From Mycobacterium hubeiense (lineage in GTDB: Bacteria > Actinomycetota > Actinomycetes > Mycobacteriales > Mycobacteriaceae), in the NCBI RefSeq assembly GCF_002838065.1, contig NZ_PIZU01000025.1, positions 1 to 32,028 of the forward strand: a stretch of 32,028 bases of DNA, written 5' to 3'. Under the pieces are notes generated by a model that worked only from the letters and a program-made list of their open reading frames with translations, ran no database searches and was not told the origin of the DNA. Position numbers and translations under genes: made by a program. Below are positions 23,579 through 31,989 of the stretch, in pieces. How positions within the stretch are numbered: the stretch's first letter is position 1; each line of letters starts with the position of its first letter.

Positions 23579-24822
23579 ACCGCGTAAAGCGTCTTCTGCG
23601 CTGCGCCCTGGCGGCCGGCTTGGCCACCCTGTTGACGGGTTGCGCCGTCGGCCTGGAGCGCCTGCCGCTGCCGGCCCCGGTCGCCGGCGGCGAAAGTTAC
23701 ACGCTGACAGCGGTTTTCTCCAACGCGCTGAATCTGCCGGCCAACGCCAAGGTGAGGCTGTACGGCGCCGACATCGGCGAAGTCGAGTCGGTCGAAGCGA
23801 AGGACTTCACCGCGCATGTGCACATGCGGGTCGCCAGCGATGCGCCACTGTATGCGGGCGCCACCTCCGAACTGCGGTCGGCAACACTGCTGGGGGATGT
23901 CTTCGTTCAGATCAAACCCGACCCGAACCAGGCCCCGGACGCGCCGCGGCTGCGCGACGGTGACACCATCCCGCTGACATCCACCGCCGCCGCCCCGACC
24001 GTGGAAGAACTGCTCAACTCGATGGCGATGCTGGTCAACGGAGGCACGGTCGGTCACCTGGTGAAGACGCTCAACGGCGCGGGTCGGGCACTCGGCGGCC
24101 GTGGCGAGAAGGTCAACGCGCTGCTGCAGCAGACCCGAACTCTGTTGTCCCGCATGACCGCGCGGTCGGCGCAGCTGAACGAGGCCTTACATCGCACGTC
24201 CGAGATGTCGGCGGCGATGGCCGCGCGCCGGGGCACGCTCGACCAAGCGCTCAGCGCCGGCGCGCCGGCCGTGGCGGTTATCGCCGACAACGCCAACCGG
24301 ATCGCCGACCTGACCGATGAGGTGGCACGGATCACCCGCCAACTCTCCCGTTTCCCGTCCATCCAGGGCACCGACACGCGCAGCCTGACCGCCGATCTCA
24401 ACAATCTCGCGGGGGTGTTCAACGACATCGCCATCGACCCCAACCTGAGACTGCACGCGTTCAACCGGCTGATCGGCATCGTGATGAACAGCACCAACTC
24501 GACATCGATCCATGGCACCGGCGATATCAGAAAGCTTGCGCTGGTCCCCTGGCCCGACAAGAACTACCCCGGCGATCCCGGCTTCCATTGGTCGGATGGG
24601 ACCGACTGGCATCTGATGATCGGCAGCCTGCGATACGAGTGGAACCTGTTGTTGGACAGGATCTATGGGGCGCAGCGATGGAACCCGGCGGCGCCGCCCC
24701 CGCCACCGCCTGGGGCGCCTGCACCACCGACGCCGGCTGCGCCGCCGGAGTCGCCCGCACCACCGCAACCGCCATTGCCGGCGGAATCGCCCGCACCGCC
24801 AGCACCGGAGGCGCCGCGATGA
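23575..24822 (+). CDS. mceE: Mce family lipoprotein MceE (LprK type)
   Basis: A 415-residue MCE lipoprotein. The signal peptide ends in a clear lipobox LLTGC, with the modified cysteine at residue 23, as expected for the E subunit of Mce operons. The MCE domain follows (YTLTAVFSNALNLPANAKVRLYGADIGEV), then the helical domain. The last 45 or so residues are a proline/alanine-rich tail (about 24690-24820) that might cross the peptidoglycan or bind partners, which is an inference. The ATG at 23575 overlaps the mceD stop and its TGA overlaps mceF. Intact. Confidence 0.95.
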   Translation: MNRVKRLLRCALAAGLATLLTGCAVGLERLPLPAPVAGGESYTLTAVFSNALNLPANAKVRLYGADIGEVESVEAKDFTAHVHMRVASDAPLYAGATSELRSATLLGDVFVQIKPDPNQAPDAPRLRDGDTIPLTSTAAAPTVEELLNSMAMLVNGGTVGHLVKTLNGAGRALGGRGEKVNALLQQTRTLLSRMTARSAQLNEALHRTSEMSAAMAARRGTLDQALSAGAPAVAVIADNANRIADLTDEVARITRQLSRFPSIQGTDTRSLTADLNNLAGVFNDIAIDPNLRLHAFNRLIGIVMNSTNSTSIHGTGDIRKLALVPWPDKNYPGDPGFHWSDGTDWHLMIGSLRYEWNLLLDRIYGAQRWNPAAPPPPPPGAPAPPTPAAPPESPAPPQPPLPAESPAPPAPEAPR

Positions 24823-26090
24823 CGGCGTCGCGCAACCCGGTGGAGTGGGCGGCCCGACTGGTCGTCGACGCGGTGAAGGCGGTCGCCAGCCGCCGGCTCC
24901 TGGTGTCAGCCGTCGCTCTGGCCCTCGCGCTGGTGGTGGCATTCGCCTACATCGCGATCGGTGGCCTGAGGATCAACCCGGCACGCAAGACGATCGCGGT
25001 GCGGGTGCTTCTACCGGAGTCGGGTGGGCTGCTGCCAAACCAAGATGTCACCCTACGGGGAATCCCGGTCGGCCGCGTCCGATCGGTCACCGTGACCCAG
25101 GATGGAGTGGAGGCAGTTGCCTCCATCAATGCCGACGCGCCGATTCCGAAGGACAGCCCCGTGCGTGTCTCGGGTCTCTCGGCGGCCGGTGAGCAGTACC
25201 TTGACTTTCGCCCGGAGCACGCCAACGGCCCGTATTTGTCCGACGGGACGGTGATCGGTGAAGGCCAGGCGACGATCCCGGTGACGCTGCCGCGGATCAT
25301 CGACGACAGCCGCGGTGCGCTGGCTCAGCTAGACGAGAAGAAGCTGACTGCTCTCTTCAGTGAGGTGCGCGTCAGCCGCGAGGGTCCCGAGAAGCTGGCG
25401 GGCCTCTTCGACGGCGTGATCTTCTTGTCCTCCACGCTGCACGGCGTGCTCCCCGAAACCGTGAACCTGGTGCAGGACATGCAGAGCGTGGCCACCACGC
25501 TGTCTGACGTCAACGCGGGTCTGCGGCAGACGTCGGTGAACCTGCAAAACGTGCTGGGCGGTGTGAACAAAATGGACGGCGGGTTTCGCACCCTCGTGGA
25601 CCGCGGCCAGGGCCAGCTCGCCGATGTCGACAATTTCATCGCCGACAACCGCGAAAACATGGTGCAGCTGCTGGGGAATCTGACCACGCTCGGTCAGTTG
25701 CTCTATCTGCGCACACCGGCGCTGCAGGCGTTGTGGAATCCCGAGCACGAGTCGCTGATCGACCGGCTGAACACGACCATCCGCGACGGCGGCATCTGGC
25801 TGATCGGTGACATCTACCCGAAGTACCGGTGCGACTACAACATTCCGCGGCTCCCACCGGCGCAAGCGGACTTCCCCGAGCCCTACCTCTACACCTATTG
25901 CGACAACCCCGACCCCTCGGTGCTGATCCGCGGTGCCCGCAACGCGCCCCGGCCCCCCGGCGACGACACCGCAGGCCCGCCGCCCGGACACGACCCCAAC
26001 GCGAAGACCGACCCAACTCCCAACTACCCGCCGTACACGCTGCCCACCGAGTATGGGGGACCCCAGCTGCCGGCATGGGTACCGGAGTGA
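24819..26090 (+). CDS. mceF: Mce family protein MceF
   Basis: A 423-residue MCE protein. After an amphipathic N-terminus there is a membrane anchor at about residues 28-49, the MCE domain (VRVLLPESGGLLPNQDVTLRGIPVGRV) and the helical region. A C-terminal tail includes RCDYNIPRLPP, TYCDNPDPS and a Pro-rich end. The ATG at 24819 overlaps the mceE stop; the upstream open frame lies over the mceE proline tail and is a shadow. Last of the six mce genes. The mas genes follow after about 30 bases. Confidence 0.94.
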   Translation: MTASRNPVEWAARLVVDAVKAVASRRLLVSAVALALALVVAFAYIAIGGLRINPARKTIAVRVLLPESGGLLPNQDVTLRGIPVGRVRSVTVTQDGVEAVASINADAPIPKDSPVRVSGLSAAGEQYLDFRPEHANGPYLSDGTVIGEGQATIPVTLPRIIDDSRGALAQLDEKKLTALFSEVRVSREGPEKLAGLFDGVIFLSSTLHGVLPETVNLVQDMQSVATTLSDVNAGLRQTSVNLQNVLGGVNKMDGGFRTLVDRGQGQLADVDNFIADNRENMVQLLGNLTTLGQLLYLRTPALQALWNPEHESLIDRLNTTIRDGGIWLIGDIYPKYRCDYNIPRLPPAQADFPEPYLYTYCDNPDPSVLIRGARNAPRPPGDDTAGPPPGHDPNAKTDPTPNYPPYTLPTEYGGPQLPAWVPE

Positions 26091-26120
26091 CCACAAATCT
26101 GGAAGGCCCGATGACCCGCC

Positions 26121-26813
26121 ATGTCTAAGCGAACATCAACCAAGTCCCGAGACGTTTTCGACAGGCTCGCCGAGCAAGATGAACCCGTCGAGGTCGAATC
26201 CGCCAAACCTGCAACGGAATCCGATGACGTCGAGGATTCGGAGCGTGAGACCACCCCGACCGACGGCGAATCGGACGACGAGGCCGATGTCGAGAGCGCG
26301 GACGGCACTGAGCAGGCCGCACCGCAGCCCGGTCGGCGTCGTCGCCGCATCGTAGCGGGACTACTGTGCGTTGTTTTCGTTGCGGCGCTGGGCTTATCGG
26401 CGTTCTTGGGGTGGCGGGTCAAACAGCTCGAGGCCACCGCAGCCGCTGGTGAGGCGGCACTGGAGGCCGCGCGCAACTACGCCGTCACGTTGACCACGCT
26501 CGATGCCAAAGACATCGACAAGCACTACCAACAAGCACTCGACGGCGCCACGGGAGTATTCAAGGACGAATACAGCCAGGGCTCCGCGCAACTGCGCCAA
26601 CTTCTGATCGACAACAAAGCGACGGGCAAGGGCATCGTCATCGATGCGGCCGTGAAGTCGGCGACCGAGAACAAAGTCGAGGTGCTGCTGTTCGTCGACC
26701 AATCGATCACCAACGCCATCCTCCCCAGCCCGCGAATCGACCGCAACAGAGTGCGGATGACCATGGAGCTCATCGACAATCGTTGGCTCGCAAGCCAAGT
26801 CGAAATCACCTAG
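26121..26813 (+). CDS. Mce-associated membrane protein (Mas1)
   Basis: A 230-residue Mce-associated protein. A very acidic, disordered N-terminal segment (about 1-70, rich in Asp/Glu/Ser/Thr) and an RRRRR stop-transfer cluster precede a single membrane helix at about 77-97. The exported domain follows (YAVTLTTLDAKDID, FKDEYSQGS, AVKSATENKVEVLLFVDQ, NRWLASQVEI). Such proteins stabilise or assist Mce complexes. It has a tandem paralogue, Mas2, immediately downstream. The ATG at 26121 lies 14 bases after GGAAGG; a five-codon open frame (26111-26128) with better spacing overlaps its start. Length and layout are normal for the family. Confidence 0.9.
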   Translation: MSKRTSTKSRDVFDRLAEQDEPVEVESAKPATESDDVEDSERETTPTDGESDDEADVESADGTEQAAPQPGRRRRRIVAGLLCVVFVAALGLSAFLGWRVKQLEATAAAGEAALEAARNYAVTLTTLDAKDIDKHYQQALDGATGVFKDEYSQGSAQLRQLLIDNKATGKGIVIDAAVKSATENKVEVLLFVDQSITNAILPSPRIDRNRVRMTMELIDNRWLASQVEIT

Positions 26814-26826
26814 TAAAGGCTGAATT

Positions 26827-27420
26827 ATGAACACCAAAACTCCGGAAACGGTTGACGCGTCGCCTGAGGTCGACAGCGTTGAGACCGTTGAGACCCGTGC
26901 CGAGGAGTCGGCAGCTCCGGAGAGGCGCAACTGGATCGGATCGGCGATCCGATGGGCCGCTGCCGCCGGCTTCGTCGTCGTGCTAGCCACAGCGGGCTAC
27001 GAAGGGTGGCTGCTGTATCAGCAGCACCAAAAGGACGTCGCCGCTCGGGATGCACTCAACGTCGCGGAGCGCTACGCCGTCACGCTCACCAGCGCCGACC
27101 CCAACACGATCGACGAGAAGGTGACCGGCATCATCAACGGGGCCACAGGCGATTTCAAGGATAAGTATGCCAACGCCAGTTCTCAGTTGCGAAAACTGTT
27201 TCTCGACAACAAGGTGACCACGCAGGGCAGCGTCGTCGAATCGGCGGTCAAATCCGCCACCGCGAACAATGTCGAAGTGATGCTGTTCGTCAAACAAACG
27301 GTCACCAACTCGACCAATCCCGAACCGGCAGTTGATCTCACGGCCGTCACCATCACCATGGAGAAGGTGGACGGCCAGTGGCTAGCCAGCAAGGTCGACC
27401 TGCCCGGTGAGCCGGGGTAA
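26827..27420 (+). CDS. Mce-associated membrane protein (Mas2)
   Basis: A 197-residue Mce-associated protein paralogous to Mas1: acidic N-terminus, membrane helix at about 40-60, then the exported domain with YAVTLTSADPNTID, FKDKYANAS, AVKSATANNVEVMLFVKQ and EKVDGQWLASKV. The matching blocks in Mas1 and Mas2 show a tandem duplication. The ATG at 26827 follows the Mas1 stop by 13 bases, with AAAGGC upstream. The MPT64-like gene starts 5 bases after its stop, so it belongs to the same transcript. Together the two Mas proteins probably contribute to the Mce7-subunit-type envelope complex as accessory parts (inference). Confidence 0.9.
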   Translation: MNTKTPETVDASPEVDSVETVETRAEESAAPERRNWIGSAIRWAAAAGFVVVLATAGYEGWLLYQQHQKDVAARDALNVAERYAVTLTSADPNTIDEKVTGIINGATGDFKDKYANASSQLRKLFLDNKVTTQGSVVESAVKSATANNVEVMLFVKQTVTNSTNPEPAVDLTAVTITMEKVDGQWLASKVDLPGEPG

Positions 27421-27425
27421 GCGAG

Positions 27426-28220
27426 ATGAAGCTTTCGGCGGGCCTAGCGGTAGTGGGGGCAGTGGCTGTCCTGGTCGCGACGGCGCCGGCCGCGAACGCA
27501 TCCGCTGCGGAATTCTGCAGCGAACTCGGCGCGACGTGGGACGGGACGAACTGCACGACGCTGGTCACATCGACGCGCAACGCGGACAGGTTCATCTCGC
27601 TTGGCCTGCCGGTGCCGTTGCTGGACGACCCGACAGCTGGGCCCGTCCTGCGCGACTACTACCGCAGGCTGATGGACGGCTGGCGCAAGTCGGCCGCCGA
27701 TACGCCCCGCGAGAGCAGCGCATCCAGCTACTACGAGATCTTGTCCGGGCCGGGTGCGGTGCAGTCAGTGGTCGTCCATGAGAACTTCGAGCCCTTCGGG
27801 ATCCAGGCCAACAACGCCTATCGGACATTCGTCTTCGATATGGCACAAGGGCGCAGGCTCAGCCTCGCCGACCTGTTCAAGCCGGGCGTCGACCCGATGA
27901 CGGCAATCCCTCCGGCCGCAGCACCAGTTCTGCCGGCGGCGCTCGACGCTGCCGCACCCCCGCACGCGCCCAACACCTACCCGTTCACCGTCCAGGAGTG
28001 GCAACCCGGCCCTGATGGCCCTAACTACACCGGCGAATACCGCGCCTTTGCGCTCTCGGCCGACCACCTGATGCTGTACATGCCCGACGAGCCGATGCAG
28101 CGCGAAGACCCCTTCCCCCGCGACCGGCTGGTCTGGTCCATGGACGGCGGAACCGTCAGAATCCGGGTGCCGCTTTCCGTGCTCGCCGGATCGCTACGCC
28201 CGGAATACGGTGGGACGTAA
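27426..28220 (+). CDS. Secreted MPT64-like / RsiV-domain (DUF3298) protein
   Basis: A 264-residue protein with a clear Sec signal peptide (hydrophobic core at about 5-22, cleavage near ANASA, residue 25). The mature part begins FCSELGATWDGTNC, the two-cysteine pattern seen in secreted mycobacterial MPT64. Other MPT64-like blocks are PRESSASSYYEI, AYRTFVFDMAQGRRLSLADLF and, near the end, YRAFALSADHLMLYMPDE and IRVPLSVLAG. This fits the RsiV/DUF3298 fold. It is probably exported to the envelope or medium. It starts 5 bases after mas2, so it is in the mce transcript. Its function is unknown; a role linked to the imported lipid is possible. Confidence 0.82.
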   Translation: MKLSAGLAVVGAVAVLVATAPAANASAAEFCSELGATWDGTNCTTLVTSTRNADRFISLGLPVPLLDDPTAGPVLRDYYRRLMDGWRKSAADTPRESSASSYYEILSGPGAVQSVVVHENFEPFGIQANNAYRTFVFDMAQGRRLSLADLFKPGVDPMTAIPPAAAPVLPAALDAAAPPHAPNTYPFTVQEWQPGPDGPNYTGEYRAFALSADHLMLYMPDEPMQREDPFPRDRLVWSMDGGTVRIRVPLSVLAGSLRPEYGGT

Positions 28221-28241
28221 GGGAATTGGGGTCGATCAGCC

Positions 28242-29510
28242 ATGGACCAACAGATTTCTCGTAACACCTCTGGGTTGCCGTCTCGAGTCGAGGGTACGGC
28301 CGACCCAAGTTTCACGTGGGCGGTGCGCGCATTCGCAAGCCTGTTTCCGCGCCGGCCGGGGTTCGGCGGTGGCGCGCTGGCGGTGTATCTGGACGGCGTG
28401 CCGGTGGTGGATGTGTGGACGGGATGGGCGGATCGCAGCCGCACCGTGCCGTGGTCGGCGGACACCGGTGCCGTGGTGATGTCGGCGACCAAGGGAATGG
28501 CCGCGACTGTCATTCACCGCTTGGCTGATCGTGGGCTGATCGACTACGGCGCCCCGGTTGCGCACCATTGGCCTGCGTTCGGCGCCAACGGGAAAGCGAC
28601 TATCACCGTGCGAGACGTCATGGGGCATCGCGCTGGGCTATCGCGGTTGAACGGCATCACGAAGGCCGACTTCCTGGACCACCGCGCGATGGAGGAACGC
28701 GTCGCGGCGGCGGCGCCTGACCGGGTGTTGGGCAAGTCGGCCTACCACGCGTTCACCTACGGCTGGCTGCTGGCCGGCCTGGCGCGCGCGGTCACCGGCA
28801 AGAGCATGCGCGAGTTGTTCCGGCTCGAACTGGCTGCGCCGCTGGGTACGGACGGCCTGCACTTGGGCCGGCCGCCCGCGGGCGCGCCGACGCGGGCCGC
28901 GCAGATCATCACCCTGAAAAGAACGGTCGCCAATCCGCGGTTCAACTCCCTGGCGCCCAAGGTGGCGGCGTGGCCGCGGTCGGGCCTGTTCGGCGCGATG
29001 TACTTCCCCGAAGTGAGAAGCATTGTGCAGGGCGAGATTCCGCTACTCGACACGGAACTTCCCGGCGCGAACGGGGTCGCGACGGCGCGGGGGCTGGCTC
29101 GGATGTACGGCGCGATCGCCAACGGCGGAATGATCGACGGTCGGCAATTCTTGTCAGCGGGTGTGGTCGCCAATCTGACGGGTCGGCGCAGCCTGCGGAT
29201 CGACGGCAACCTGTTGCTGCCGGTGGCCTTTCACCTCGGCTACCACGCGGTGCCCGTCCCCGGCGTGATGCCGGGGTTCGGTCACGTCGGGATGGGCGGT
29301 TCGGTGGGCTGGGCCGATCCCGCCTCCGGTCTTGCGTTCGCCTTCGTGCACAACCGGTTACATCCCTTAACGGTCAGCGACCAGGTCATGTTCGTTCCGC
29401 TGAACGCGTTAATTCGCCGAGGCGCCGCGCTGGCCCGCAACCGTGGCTTCGCAGCGGTGCCCGACTTTGGTGCCCCAATTACCGAGCCGCCGACGACGGC
29501 GGCGAGCTAG
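28242..29510 (+). CDS. Serine hydrolase, beta-lactamase/LipD-like esterase family
   Basis: A 422-residue class C beta-lactamase-related serine hydrolase or esterase. The nucleophile motif SxxK is S81-A-T-K84 (VMSATKG), the tyrosine motif lies in YHAFTYGWL (about residues 167-175), and a C-terminal FGHVGMGGS box replaces the KTG motif, as in the EstB/LipD group. There is no signal peptide, so it is probably cytosolic. Mycobacterial relatives hydrolyse lipid esters rather than beta-lactams (family knowledge). The ATG at 28242 is 21 bases after the MPT64-like gene. It could handle ester products delivered by the Mce importer. Confidence 0.88.
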   Translation: MDQQISRNTSGLPSRVEGTADPSFTWAVRAFASLFPRRPGFGGGALAVYLDGVPVVDVWTGWADRSRTVPWSADTGAVVMSATKGMAATVIHRLADRGLIDYGAPVAHHWPAFGANGKATITVRDVMGHRAGLSRLNGITKADFLDHRAMEERVAAAAPDRVLGKSAYHAFTYGWLLAGLARAVTGKSMRELFRLELAAPLGTDGLHLGRPPAGAPTRAAQIITLKRTVANPRFNSLAPKVAAWPRSGLFGAMYFPEVRSIVQGEIPLLDTELPGANGVATARGLARMYGAIANGGMIDGRQFLSAGVVANLTGRRSLRIDGNLLLPVAFHLGYHAVPVPGVMPGFGHVGMGGSVGWADPASGLAFAFVHNRLHPLTVSDQVMFVPLNALIRRGAALARNRGFAAVPDFGAPITEPPTTAAS

Positions 29511-29645
29511 ACGAGAGCCGTCAATGATGGATGCAATGAGCGTTGGTCGCGCGGATCAGCGGGCCGAATTCCCTTGCGCGCGCGGCTCGGCGCCGGATCG
29601 TGGCAATTTGCTGCTCGCCGACGCCTTGGTCGTTACCGTTCACAA
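29511..29645. other. Gap between the serine hydrolase and the Abi-alpha gene
   Basis: A 135-base stretch with no gene I can support. A short open frame from 29524 overlaps the start of the next gene but has no family signal. No clear promoter or terminator is visible, so the downstream pair may be either read through or have its own weak promoter. Confidence 0.3.
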
Positions 29646-30317
29646 GTGACCAACTTTTTCGATCGCCTCCATGTCGTCGAGCGCACCGCCGAGGTGGCCC
29701 GCTTCTGGCTCAATGTCACCAGTTGGACTGAGGAACAGCTGCGGCACCGGCTCGACGAGATCTCGCCGCCGGCGTCGACGCCTACGTCTGCGCCCGTGGA
29801 CGCGCCGCAGCCCGCCCCCGCGGAGCAATCGTTGAGCGCCAAGATGAGCAGATTGCTGGACCGGGCATTGGACCAGAGCACACGCGGCGGCCAGGTCGAA
29901 CTCTTCCACCGCATCCTCGATCAGTTGGTCGCCGATGAGGCCCGGATTATCTGCGCGCTCTCGGACGGATCTGCGTCGCCGTTGGTCAACGTTCACGCCT
30001 GGACACGGCCCCGCGTACCGGGCAGCGCCGTACTCGAAAATGCTTCGCTGATCGGCCGCACCGCCAACCTCGCACTGCCCGCCATGGTCCCGACGTACGT
30101 CGGCCACCTGCTGTCGCTCGGCCTGCTGGAGACGGGCCCCGAGGACCCGGAGATGAAGACGGACTACGAGGTGCTGATGGCCGAGACGATGGTCCTCGAG
30201 GCGATCAAGCGTGCCTCCCGCGGCCCGTTGACGGCAAAGGTGGAAAAGCTCACGCTGCGTCTGTCCGGGCTCGGCCAATCCCTGTGGGCGGCAACAATGC
30301 AGGAAGACTCGTCGTGA
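29646..30317 (+). CDS. Abi-alpha (DUF4393) family protein
   Basis: A 223-residue protein that looks like the Abi-alpha/DUF4393 family: a helical N-terminus (TNFFDRLHVVERTAEVARFW), a Pro/Ala-rich linker at about 40-60, and the domain LSAKMSRLLDRALDQS...LFHRILDQLVADEARIICALSDG. The end region reads NLALPAMVPTYVGHLLSLGLLE. I chose the GTG at 29646; the frame is open further upstream but without family-like sequence. The stop overlaps the GTG of the DUF445 gene (GTGA). The name comes from a phage-abortive-infection-like domain; in mycobacteria no such role is established and the function is unknown. Confidence 0.65.
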   Translation: MTNFFDRLHVVERTAEVARFWLNVTSWTEEQLRHRLDEISPPASTPTSAPVDAPQPAPAEQSLSAKMSRLLDRALDQSTRGGQVELFHRILDQLVADEARIICALSDGSASPLVNVHAWTRPRVPGSAVLENASLIGRTANLALPAMVPTYVGHLLSLGLLETGPEDPEMKTDYEVLMAETMVLEAIKRASRGPLTAKVEKLTLRLSGLGQSLWAATMQEDSS

Positions 30318-31579
30318 ACGATGTCCTCCTCATCGGCATGCAGTCCTGGGAGGAGATCAAGCATGACATCGGCGCCAACTACCTGATCTATTTGTCCATG
30401 CCGCTGGTGGCTGCCTTCGTCGGGTGGAGCACCAAGATCGTCGCGATGGAGATGATCTACCGGCCGCTGGAATTCAAGGGCATCGGGCCGATCGGCTGGC
30501 AGGGCGTCGTACCCCGCCGCGCCGGCAAGGTCGGCTCCAAGACCATCGAGCTGCTGACCGCGAACCTGATCAAACCCGAAGAGCTGCTGGAGCGGATCGA
30601 CGCCGGCGAGGCGGTCGAGGCCCTGCGAGCCCCGCTGGGCCAAGCGGTCGACGAAATTTCCCGTGACCTCGCCGAGCAGATCCGTCCGGGACTATGGGAC
30701 TCACTTCCCGATGCCGCGCGGGCGGCGATCCAGGCCCGGATCCACGACCACGTGCCGCGGATCACCGAGAACATGCTCAACGAGATGAAGGCCGACCTGA
30801 GCCGCTACGTCGACCTCCAGTTTCTCGCCGTCACCACACTGGTGCGCAACAAGGACAAGCTGGTCAAGTTGATGCGCTCGGTGGCCGACGATGCGATGGC
30901 GTTTGTTCGGCGCAGCGGAATCTACTTCGGGCTGGGCATCGGTCTCGTACAGATGGTCGCGTGGGCGTTATTCAAGAATCCGTGGATCATGCCGGCGTTC
31001 GGTTTCGCAGTCGGCTTCCTCAGCGATTACATCGCACTGAACATGTTGTTCCGGCCGGTGCAGCCGACCAAGTTTCTCGGTTTCATCCCATACCAAGGGC
31101 TGCTACATGCCCAGCGGGACAAGATCACCCGCGACTACGCGAAAATCCTTGCAGAGGATCTCTTCTCACCCGAAATCCTTTTCGACGGCGTACTCAAAGG
31201 CCCCGGGTCGGACAAACTCTTCGCACTCCTGGCGAAGGAAGTCGATGCGGCGATCGATGCGCAAACCGGTGTCGCGCGCCCCATCGTCGTGCTCGCCGTG
31301 GGCACCGAGCGCTACCGCGCACTCAAGGACAAGGTGGTGCAAATGGTTCTCGATCGGCTCCCGTCAACACTGACTGAAGCGCAGGACTACGCGACGAGTG
31401 TGATCGATCTGGAGAACACCATCGTGGAGAAGATGAACCAGCTCAACAACGAGGAATACGAATCGATTCTGCGGCCGATCTTCAAAGACGATGAGCCGCT
31501 GATGATCACGGTCGGCGGTGTGCTCGGCGGCATTGTGGGCGAGCTGCAGGTCTTGGTCATGGAATTGCTCGCGCACTGA
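30314..31579 (+). CDS. DUF445 family membrane protein
   Basis: A 421-residue DUF445 (YheB/YjiN-like) membrane protein of unknown function. It begins with a hydrophobic helix (about 22-42: YLIYLSMPLVAAFVGWSTKI) and the family block EMIYRPLEFKGIGPIGWQG. A central helix pair follows (IYFGLGIGLVQMVAWALF), with the second copy of the block (NMLFRPVQPTKFLGFIPYQG), and a last hydrophobic segment near the C-terminus (GGVLGGIVGELQVLVMEL). The two RP-containing blocks show an internal duplication. The GTG at 30314 overlaps the Abi-alpha stop, so the pair is co-translated. A hairpin overlaps its stop codon. Confidence 0.88.
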   Translation: MNDVLLIGMQSWEEIKHDIGANYLIYLSMPLVAAFVGWSTKIVAMEMIYRPLEFKGIGPIGWQGVVPRRAGKVGSKTIELLTANLIKPEELLERIDAGEAVEALRAPLGQAVDEISRDLAEQIRPGLWDSLPDAARAAIQARIHDHVPRITENMLNEMKADLSRYVDLQFLAVTTLVRNKDKLVKLMRSVADDAMAFVRRSGIYFGLGIGLVQMVAWALFKNPWIMPAFGFAVGFLSDYIALNMLFRPVQPTKFLGFIPYQGLLHAQRDKITRDYAKILAEDLFSPEILFDGVLKGPGSDKLFALLAKEVDAAIDAQTGVARPIVVLAVGTERYRALKDKVVQMVLDRLPSTLTEAQDYATSVIDLENTIVEKMNQLNNEEYESILRPIFKDDEPLMITVGGVLGGIVGELQVLVMELLAH

Positions 31580-31597
31580 CGCCGCGGTGCCGGCGTC
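31578..31597 (+). terminator. Hairpin at the end of the DUF445 gene
   Basis: Perfect 7-base arms GACGCCG (31578-31584) and CGGCGTC (31591-31597) enclose the 6-base loop CGGTGC, starting in the stop codon. It has no T-run, but GC-rich hairpins without one are common candidate terminators in mycobacteria. It may end the long plus-strand transcript. Confidence 0.5.
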
Positions 31598-31836
31598 CGA
31601 GTGTGCGATTGTGTCACGCTCTGCGCCGCCGAAGCGTGCCGGTAACCAACGTTCGGTCGGTGTTAGGTCAAGGGCGTATCGGCAAACACTGTGTCATCTG
31701 CGTGACATATTCGTGTGTCGTTGTGCGACGCTGTCTGTCCTGCTCGACGCCCGTCCTCTGGTCAAGAGCGCGGTCTCGTCCCTGAAAGGTTGAGCGCCGA
31801 CAACCGGTCGGCACCGACCCGGTAAGGGGACAGCGA
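31598..31836. promoter_or_regulatory. Intergenic region upstream of the small gene
   Basis: A 239-base gap. It contains an imperfect inverted repeat TGTCA-TCTGCG-TGACA at 31692-31707 followed by ATAT (possible operator plus AT-rich promoter element), and GTCG-TTGTG-CGAC at 31717-31729. A GAGTGTGCG element near 31599 recalls the repeats at 14023-14055. I see no gene in it; longer open frames here are shadows. Confidence 0.35.
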
Positions 31837-31989
31837 ATGAACGCCGAGAATCTGGTCCGCGTCACGATCCAGGTCGACCTCTGGGTTGACCGCAGCCAGG
31901 TGGAGGACCGGCAGCGCCTCCACTCGATCGTTGGCAATGAGGTGCGCGCGCAGACAGACGAGGTGTGGCGCGCAACGGTGGCCGACTAG
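31837..31989 (+). CDS. Small hypothetical protein (50 codons)
   Basis: A 50-residue open frame beginning MNAENLVRVTIQVDLWVDR and ending VWRATVAD. I do not recognise its family. Coding evidence: a strong ribosome site AAGGGGA (31823-31829) 7 bases before the ATG, and 44 of 50 codons end in G or C, as in neighbouring genes. It has no membrane segment, signal peptide or cysteine. It looks like a compact mixed alpha/beta peptide with a V/I-rich strand (about 6-17) and a charged helix (about 19-45), perhaps a binding or regulatory peptide. Conservation in relatives would settle whether it is real. Confidence 0.6.
   Translation: MNAENLVRVTIQVDLWVDRSQVEDRQRLHSIVGNEVRAQTDEVWRATVAD

Noticed and set aside
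17108..26090. Assigning the operon to mce1, mce2, mce3 or mce4 by number
   Set aside because: MceA does not match the classical A proteins I recall, and there are no kstR-type sites or fadD5 neighbour; the number needs a sequence search.
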